Origin: Chitinophaga eiseniae
GTDB taxonomy: Bacteria > Bacteroidota > Bacteroidia > Chitinophagales > Chitinophagaceae
Direction: 5' to 3'
Assembly (NCBI RefSeq): GCF_900167135.1
Contig: NZ_FUWZ01000001.1
Location: forward strand, 2,317,326-2,381,325
DNA length: 64,000 bases
In this document: piece after piece, positions 52,732 to 61,100 of the stretch
Layout of the letters: each line of letters opens with the position of its first letter
Numbering within the stretch: position 1 is the first letter of the stretch
Made by a program: the position numbers and the translations under genes
The notes under the pieces: model-generated
Seen by the model: only the letters and a program-made list of their open reading frames with translations
Database searches by the model: none
Told to the model about the DNA's origin: nothing

Positions 52732-55146
52732 ATGTTTAGGAATTATCTCAAAATTGCCTGGCGCAACCTGCGCAATCATAAGTTCCATTCATTCCTGAAT
52801 ATTTTTGGACTTTCGCTGGGTATTGCCTGCTTCCTGCTGATCATGCTTTATGTGAACGACGAGTTCAGCTATGACCGGTTCAACGACAAGGCGGACAGGA
52901 TATACCGTGTCAATACCGACGTGAAGTTTGGCGGTATTGAGCAGCTGATGGCAATAGCGCCGGACCCACTGGGCCCTACCCTGAAAAATGACTATCCCCA
53001 GATAGAAGAATATGTGAGGTTCTATGCGAAGGATGAGTCCCGGCTGGTCCGCAAAGGCAGTGAGCTGATCGATGAGCACAGGATCGTTCATGCCGACTCC
53101 ACGCTTTTTAACGTGTTTACATTGCCGGTTGTAGCCGGAAACAGCCTTACAGCACTCAATGCAGCGGGTAATGTGGTGATCACCGCTTCGATGGCGAAAA
53201 AATATTTCGGCTCTATCAACTGCGTCGGGGAGGTGCTGGAAGCCAACAGGAAGCACTACAGGGTTACCGCCGTCATCAGGGACATTCCCGACAACGCGCA
53301 TTTCAATTTTGATTTTATATTTCCCATGTCCGACCTGGACTATGAATGGGGGAATTTTCTCAGTGCAAATTTCCAGACCTACGTTGTGCTGAAAAAGGGA
53401 GTGGATTACCGGCAGTTTAACAAAAACCTGCGGCAGGTGGTGGACAAATATATCTTTCCCCAGGCGAAAGAGATTATGCAGATCAGCAGCGCAGACCAGC
53501 TGAATGGCGGCGAAAACAAATTTGCGTTTACCCTTTTCCCGCTTACGGATATCCACTTGCGCTCCGACCGCCAGGGTGAGATAGGGGCTAACGGGAATGT
53601 TCAGTTCGTATACATTTTTCTGGCGATCGCTGTTTTCATCCTGATGATCGCCTGTATCAACTTTATGAATCTGTCTACCGCCCGTTCTGCCGCCCGGGTA
53701 AAAGAAGTCGGTATCCGTAAGGTGCTGGGGACAGACCGCCAATCGCTGATATACCAGTTCCTGATGGAATCAACTGTTACATCGGTCATCTCTTTATTGT
53801 TTGCACTGGTTTTGGTGATTTCCCTGCTACCGGTCTTTAATCAGCTGGCCTCCAAAAAACTTTCGGTGTTCAATATGCTGGATGTGAAACTGCTGTTGAC
53901 CATTCTCGTACTGCCGTTCCTGATAGGACTGGGCGCCGGTTGTTACCCCGCCTTTTTTATGTCCCGTTTTCAACCGATAAAAGTGCTGAAAGGCATGACC
54001 GGCACGTTGCGGAAGAGCAATTTTCGCAATATGCTCGTCATCTTTCAGTTCGCTACATCGGCTATCCTCATTATCTGTACGATCGTGGTATTTCGCCAGC
54101 TGAACTTCATTCAGTCAAAAGATGTAGGATTCGACAAGCAGCAGGTGCTCATTATTAACGGTGCTGCTGCATTGAAGGGGAAGGAAGAGCTTTTTAAGCA
54201 GGAGGTGCTTGGTATCAATAGCGTGAAAGCGGGCACTGTTACCGGATATCTGCCGGTATCGGGTGCGCTCCGGAAGGGCTGGACCTATTGGAAAAATGCC
54301 ACGATGGACCTGGACAACAGCATCAGTGTGGAAAGCTGGGAGGTGGACGTGGATTATATCAAAACGATGGACATGAAGATGGCAAAAGGACGCGACTTTT
54401 CGAAGAGCTTTATGTCTGATTCCGGCGCTGTGATCATCAACGAATCCATGGCCCGGTCGCTGGGATATGCAGATCCTGTAGGGCAAAAAATCTATACCGG
54501 CACGGCGCCTGATGTAACGGTGCTGACGATCATCGGCGTCGTCAAAAATTTTAATTATGAATCTCTTCGTAAAAATATAGGGCCGCTTTGCCTTACCCTG
54601 GGGAGGAGCAACGAACTGGTTTCTTTCCGGCTGAATACCGCGCAGGTAGGACAGGCGGTCCGGCAAATCGAAAGCAAATGGCGGGAAAATATAGGCGATG
54701 CCCGGTTTAACTACCGTTTTCTGGATGAAGACTTTAACCGCATGTATTTTGCCGAACGCAGAATAGGAAAGATCGCGGTGATTTTTGCCGGACTGGCGGT
54801 GCTCATCGCCTGTCTTGGATTGTTTGGCCTGGCCACTTACATGGCGGAGCAGCGGACCAAGGAAATCAGCGTCCGGAAAGTGCTGGGCGCTTCTGTGGGG
54901 CGGATTATTTTCCTGTTGTCGATAGATTTCTTAAAGCTGGTAATGGTGGCGGTAATATTGGCGGCTCCTGTTTCCTATTATTTTATGAACAAGTGGCTCG
55001 GGAATTTTGCTTTCAGAAGCAGTTTCCCGTGGTGGGTGTTCCTTGTCGCAGCTGTTATGTGCCTGGTGATCGCCTTTGTTACCATTAGTTATCAAACCAT
55101 CAGAGTTGCCCGGTTAAACCCCGTAAAGAGCCTGAGAGCACAGTAA
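52732..55146 (+). CDS. MacB/FtsX-type permease embedded in the NRPS operon
   Basis: 804 residues, full length: N-terminal helix (GLSLGIACFLLIMLYVN), a large MacB_PCD periplasmic domain (about 50-280), FtsX core with three helices, a second periplasmic domain, and a final FtsX core ending NPVKSLRAQ. It has no ATPase of its own. Gaps of about 25 bases to the NRPS genes on both sides indicate co-transcription, so export of, or protection from, the lipopeptide is likely. It is a paralogue of the truncated permease at the window start. Confidence 0.93.
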   Translation: MFRNYLKIAWRNLRNHKFHSFLNIFGLSLGIACFLLIMLYVNDEFSYDRFNDKADRIYRVNTDVKFGGIEQLMAIAPDPLGPTLKNDYPQIEEYVRFYAKDESRLVRKGSELIDEHRIVHADSTLFNVFTLPVVAGNSLTALNAAGNVVITASMAKKYFGSINCVGEVLEANRKHYRVTAVIRDIPDNAHFNFDFIFPMSDLDYEWGNFLSANFQTYVVLKKGVDYRQFNKNLRQVVDKYIFPQAKEIMQISSADQLNGGENKFAFTLFPLTDIHLRSDRQGEIGANGNVQFVYIFLAIAVFILMIACINFMNLSTARSAARVKEVGIRKVLGTDRQSLIYQFLMESTVTSVISLLFALVLVISLLPVFNQLASKKLSVFNMLDVKLLLTILVLPFLIGLGAGCYPAFFMSRFQPIKVLKGMTGTLRKSNFRNMLVIFQFATSAILIICTIVVFRQLNFIQSKDVGFDKQQVLIINGAAALKGKEELFKQEVLGINSVKAGTVTGYLPVSGALRKGWTYWKNATMDLDNSISVESWEVDVDYIKTMDMKMAKGRDFSKSFMSDSGAVIINESMARSLGYADPVGQKIYTGTAPDVTVLTIIGVVKNFNYESLRKNIGPLCLTLGRSNELVSFRLNTAQVGQAVRQIESKWRENIGDARFNYRFLDEDFNRMYFAERRIGKIAVIFAGLAVLIACLGLFGLATYMAEQRTKEISVRKVLGASVGRIIFLLSIDFLKLVMVAVILAAPVSYYFMNKWLGNFAFRSSFPWWVFLVAAVMCLVIAFVTISYQTIRVARLNPVKSLRAQ

Positions 55147-55169
55147 TTGACCCCAAAAAACTGATCATA

Positions 55170-58100
55170 GTGACACAAAAGCTTCAGAAATCAAATGTTG
55201 AAGAAATATTTGAATTAAATATGCTTCAACAGGGAATGTTGCATCACTACCTGGCAGCGCCTGACAGCAACCTGTATGCGGTGTTATTATCGCTGCATAT
55301 CGATGGCGGGTTGGACGTATCCGTATTTGAAAAAGCACTGAAACTGGTACAGGCGAATAACGAAGTCCTACGCGCCGTGTTTCGCTGGAACGGGTTGGAA
55401 AAACCAGTGCAGGTTGTGCTGAAAGAAATTCCGCTGCCTTTTTCCTACAGCGTGCTGCCCGAAGGGGCAATGATTGCGCCGGTCCTGGAGGAAGAACGCT
55501 GCCGTACATTTGATTTAGGCACCCTGCCTGTGAGGATGTCCCTGGTCCGCCTGTCGGAGGCTTCCTATCTGTTGAACATTGCGCATCATCATATTCTTTA
55601 TGACGGGTGGAGCACCGGTTTGTTTCTTAAAGAATTATTCAGCAGCTATTATCAGCTGATGGCTGGCAAGGCGCCGGTTTTCACCGGGAAGGCAACTTAT
55701 AAGGCTGTCTGGCAGGCTACCCGTAGAAAAGACCCGGCGTCGCCGTCTTTTTGGCTGAATTACCTCAAGGGTTATACGAACACGCCTTATTTTTTTAGCA
55801 GCGAAGCGACAACAAATGCGCCGGCTGCTTTAGGGAAACATGCGGTCACCGTTGCTTTACAGCCGCTGGACATATTTTCCCGGGAGCATCACGTGAGCAA
55901 GGCTGCGGTACTGTATACGGCTTATGGCCTGTTGTTGCAGCAGTACAGCGGCAGTTCCGATGTGGTCTTTGGAACGCCTTTTTCCGGCAGGGAATCGGCC
56001 GTCCCCGGGATCGACGGGGTGATGGGGAATTTTGTGAATACTGTCCCGCTGAGATTGGTTACTACGCCGGGGCAGTCTTTACGGCAGCTGGTGAAATCGG
56101 TCAATAACATGTTGTCCGACATCGGACGGCATGTGGGCACTGCCTACGCGGAGATACGGCAGCTGTTGGACCTGAAACCTGCGGACCGCTTATTTGATTC
56201 ACTGGCGGCCATAGAGAACTATCCGCTGGACGAAGCGCTGATGGAGCATGACGCGGGGTTGCAGGTGAGGCTGCACGCTGTTTATGAACAAACAGACATT
56301 CCCCTGGTGGTCACGTTCCTGCTGAGAAAAGACATCACCATTGAACTGGCATACGATCCGGGCATCATCGGAGGAGATTATGTGAAGCTGTTTGCCCGGC
56401 ATCTGGTACAACTGATCGACCAGATTTGTCGTTGCCCGGAGATGATGACGGAGACGTTGTCATTGCTCCGGGAAGCGGAGCAACAACTCATACTGCATAC
56501 ATTCAACGATACCCGGACGGCTTATCCCGCTGATAAAACGGTACATGCCCTTTTTAGCGAACAGGCCTCGCTGACGCCTCATATTACCGCCCTTACAGAA
56601 GGCAACAGGAGCCTGACATACCAGGAGCTTGATATACTGTCAGGCGGCGTAACGGCCTGGTTGCGGCAGCAGCAGGTCAGAGAAGGGGAGCCGGTGGCCA
56701 TCGTGGCAGACCGCTCCGTGGACGCGATCGTGGCCATGCTGGGCATTCTGAAGGCGGGCGCTGTTTTTCTGCCACTAGACCCCGCATTCCCCGAAGAACG
56801 AATGAATGGCATGCTGGCATCGGCAAAGGTGCGGGTGGCGTTGACGCAGGCAGCTTATGCCCATGTGCTGCCACAGGATATGCTGCAAACTGACATCTCA
56901 CTGGCAGCCAATCATGCTCCGGAAGTAACCGGTACCACTGTATCGGCCACAGCGCCTGCTTATGTGATGTACACTTCCGGTTCTACCGGGCATCCAAAGG
57001 GCGTGGTGGTAAGCCACCGGAACATCGTGCGGCTGATAAAAGGAAACAACGCGCTGCCGCTGCATAACGGCGTTCGGATATTACAGACCGGAGCGCCCGC
57101 TTTTGATGCCATTACTTTTGAGATATGGGGCGCGTTGCTGAACGGGGGCCATCTGTTTATTATACCCGCAGAAGCCATATTGGATAACGCTTCGCTGGGA
57201 GAAGCACTGACTGCCTATGACATCAACATGATATGGATGACGTCTGCCCTGCTAAATCAGCATGTACAGTCAGACGTACAGATATTCGCGCCGCTGAAAT
57301 ACCTGATAACAGGCGGCGATGCGCTGAAGACGCCGTATATCGATCAGGTCCGTCAGGCACATCCGGGACTACAGCTGATCAATGGTTATGGCCCCACGGA
57401 AAATACCACCTTCTCCACCACTTTTCCTGTAACAGGGCAGGGCTACCGGGAGCATATCCCTATCGGCCGCCCCGTCAGTAACTCTACAGCCTATGTGTTC
57501 AGCTCCACAGGAGCATTGCAACCGGTGGGCGTTCCGGGAGAATTATATGTTGGCGGCGATGGCGTGGCCACCGGTTATCTGAATGATGAACAGCTTACTG
57601 CCGCGAAGTTTATCAGCAATCCCTACGTACCGGGAGAGCGACTCTACAGGACCGGGGACCTGTGCCGCTGGCTCCCGGATGGCAACCTGATGTTCCTCGG
57701 CAGGATCGATAACCAGGTGAAAATCCGGGGAAACCGCGTCGAACCAGGGGAAGTGGAACATGTAATGCAACAGTATCCCGGAATTAAAGAAACAACGGTG
57801 ATCGTATGTGACGACGGTGATGTTAAATACCTCGCGGCTTATTACGTTGCCGGGGAGGAAATAGCAACCGCTTTGCTGCATAGGCACCTGTCCGGAAAGC
57901 TGCCGGAATACATGCTGCCTGCGGCCTATGTGCATATGCCGAAACTGCCGCTAAATGCGAATGGAAAAATAGACCGGAAGGCTTTGCCACCGGCGCAGCC
58001 GTTCACCGGCAAAACTTACACAGCACCATCGGACCCGGTGGAGGAAAAGGTCCGGGAGATCTGGGGCGCCCTCCTGAAAAGGGAGCAGGCAGGTATCAGC

Positions 58101-61100
58101 GTTACGGACAGTTTCTTTGAACTGGGCGGGCATTCACTCCATGCCACAACGCTGACGCACAGGTTGTTCAAAACATTCGGCGTAAAGGTGACGATAAAGG
58201 ACATCTTCCGGAATCCCACCATTGAAGGAATGTCTGACTTAATCCGTAAAACGCAACAAACAAATTATACGGCTATTGAAAAGGCGGAAGACAGACCCTG
58301 TTATCCGCTTTCCGCTGCGCAACGACGGCTGTTCTTCCTGTATGAGTTCGACAGGACTTCTCTTGCGTACAATATGTTCCAGGCATTCCGTGTGGAAGGG
58401 ATGCTGGATACGGACCGTCTAAGAAATGCTTTTGGCGGACTGTTACAACGGCATGAGAGTCTGCGCACGCTTTTCACGATAGCCGATGGCGTGCCCGTGC
58501 AAAAGATCATGCCGGTAGCCGATTTTGACCTGATTGTTTATCATCCGGAAGACGACATCCGGGAAGTGATACCTGCTTTCAGGAAACCTTTTGTACTGGA
58601 AGACGCTCCGCTGATAAGAGTGGGAGTGATGTCCCCCGGCAGGGATACCCATTTTTTGTTGGTGGACATGCATCATATTATCAATGATGGCGTGTCCGTG
58701 GGGGTATTGGTCCATGACCTGTTCCGGCTATACAATAACGAAGTGCTGCCACCGCTGAAGTTGCAATACCGGGATTATGCCGTGTGGCAACAGTCGTCCG
58801 CGCAGATGGCCCTGGCAGCAGAACAGCGTGATTTTTGGCTGAAGGAGTACGAAACGTTGCCCGCGCCGTTGGCGCTGCCGGCAGATTTCCCGCGTCCCAG
58901 GATAAGGGGGCAGGAAGGGATGATCGAAACGTTTTGGATAGACGAAGAGGTCACCGGTCAACTTAAACATCTTGCGGAAAAGGAGGAGGCAACTTTGTTC
59001 ATGGTGCTTTTTGCTGTATGTGGCGTATGGCTTGGCAGGCTTTCCGGTCAGGAAGACCTGGTAGTGGGTACGCCGGTCTCCGGCAGGGAACATGCTGACC
59101 TGGAAGGGATGATCGGGATGTTTGTGAATACCCTGCCAGTAAGGTGCCAGCCGGAGGGCGATCTTACATTCGCCGGATTCCTTGCTGCCGTTAAACAAAA
59201 AATGCTGTCCTGCTTTGAACACCAGCGGTTCCAGTATGAAGAACTGATAGAACAGCTGCGCATAGAGCGGGATACCAGCCGTAATCCCCTGTTTGATGTG
59301 CTGTTTTCTTTTGAAAACTTTGAAGATACAACGCTCGCCTTGCCGGGCCTCTCCCTCACCCCGCTGGAACAGGAACAGGTAGTAGCTAAATTTGATATAA
59401 CCCTGTCTGTCAGGGAGAAGGGAGGGGGACTATCGTTTTCGCTGGAATACAATCGCGATTTGTTTACCTCCGGCACCATCAGGCGATTTGCAGACTACTT
59501 TAAAAATGTAATATCGGAAGTAATCGTTTCGCCGGACAGCCGCTTGTCCACTATTGACATGCTTTCATGGGAACAATGGAAACGGCTGGTTGACGGGTTC
59601 AATTATACCACGGTACCTTATCCGCGTGACAGCACGCTCAGTGAACTGTTTAAAAAGCAGGTGCGCCTGACACCGGGCAATATTGCGCTGACAGCAGAAG
59701 GTACGGATCTCACTTATGAAGCGTTGGACAGCAGGGCTGCCGGAGTTGCCCGGGTTTTAACCAACCGTGGTTTGCTGCCGGAAGAGAGCGTGGGAGTAGT
59801 GGGGACAAAATCGATTCACACCATAGTAGCTATTCTGGGTATTTTGAAAGCAGGGGGAGCTTACCTGATGCTGGACCCGGATTTTCCCGCGGACCGTATC
59901 AGGGATATGCTTACAGGGGGCAGTGCGCGGATAGTATTGACAGACGACCCTGCGGGGTTTCCGTTGAAAGAAGGGATTATTGTGCTGGATGTGAAACAGC
60001 TACCCCTTGTTGCTGGTGACACGGCATTGGCGCCGGCAGGTGTAACCGCGGAAAGTATTGCCTGCGTGTTGTACACTTCCGGGTCTACCGGTAAGCCTAA
60101 GGGAGTAGCGATCAGCCACCGGAATATCATACGCATGGTGAAGAACGCAGCGGAGCTGCCGTTTAGCGACACTTTGCGATTGGCTCACATCGCGGCGCCA
60201 ACCTTTGATTTAATCAATTTAGAGATATGGGGAGCACTACTCAATGGCGGCAGGCTTTATCCCGTCGCCAAAGAAGTGGTGCTGGACAACAGCTTGTTTG
60301 AACAGGTGCTGCATCGTGAGCAGATCGACTTTATGTGGATGACCTCTTCTCTCTTTAACCAGCATATGCAGGTGAATCCCGGGCTCTTTTCACGGTTGAA
60401 GTTCCTGGCTGTTGGTGGAGATGTGGTGAGTCCGCATTCCGTAAATGAAGTGAGGCGGTTGTATCCGGCATTGAAAGTGTTGAACGGATACGGGCCTACG
60501 GAAAACGGTATCTTTTCTACCACCTTTCTGATAGAGGAGGATTACCGCTACACGGTGCCTATCGGCAGGCCGGTGAACAATTCCACCGTTTATATACTGA
60601 GTCGTTACAGACGCCTGCAGGGCATTGGTATACCGGGAGAAATCTATGTGGGCGGCGATGGGGTGGCCATCGGTTATCTGAATGACGAAGAACTGACCCG
60701 GGAGAAATTTACAGAACATCCATTCATCCCTGGCCAACGGCTTTATAAAACGGGCGACCTGGGGTATTGGCAGGCAGATGGCACTATCATATTCATGGGG
60801 CGTGCGGATACGCAGGTGAAGATCCGCGGCAACAGGATTGAGCTGGGAGAGATTGAAGCGGTGCTGCAACAATACGAAGGTATAACGAATGCCATCGTAC
60901 AATGCCGTGAACAGAACGGTAACAAGTACCTGGTTGCCTACTACCTCGCCGGCAAAGAACAGGACATCGCGTTGTTACAGTCCTTTTTGGCTGAAAGACT
61001 GCCGGACTATATGGTGCCTGCCGCGTTCGTGCACCTGGAACAGGTGCCGTTATTGCCCAGTGGCAAAGCCGATTTACGCGCGCTACCGGAACCGGTGCTC

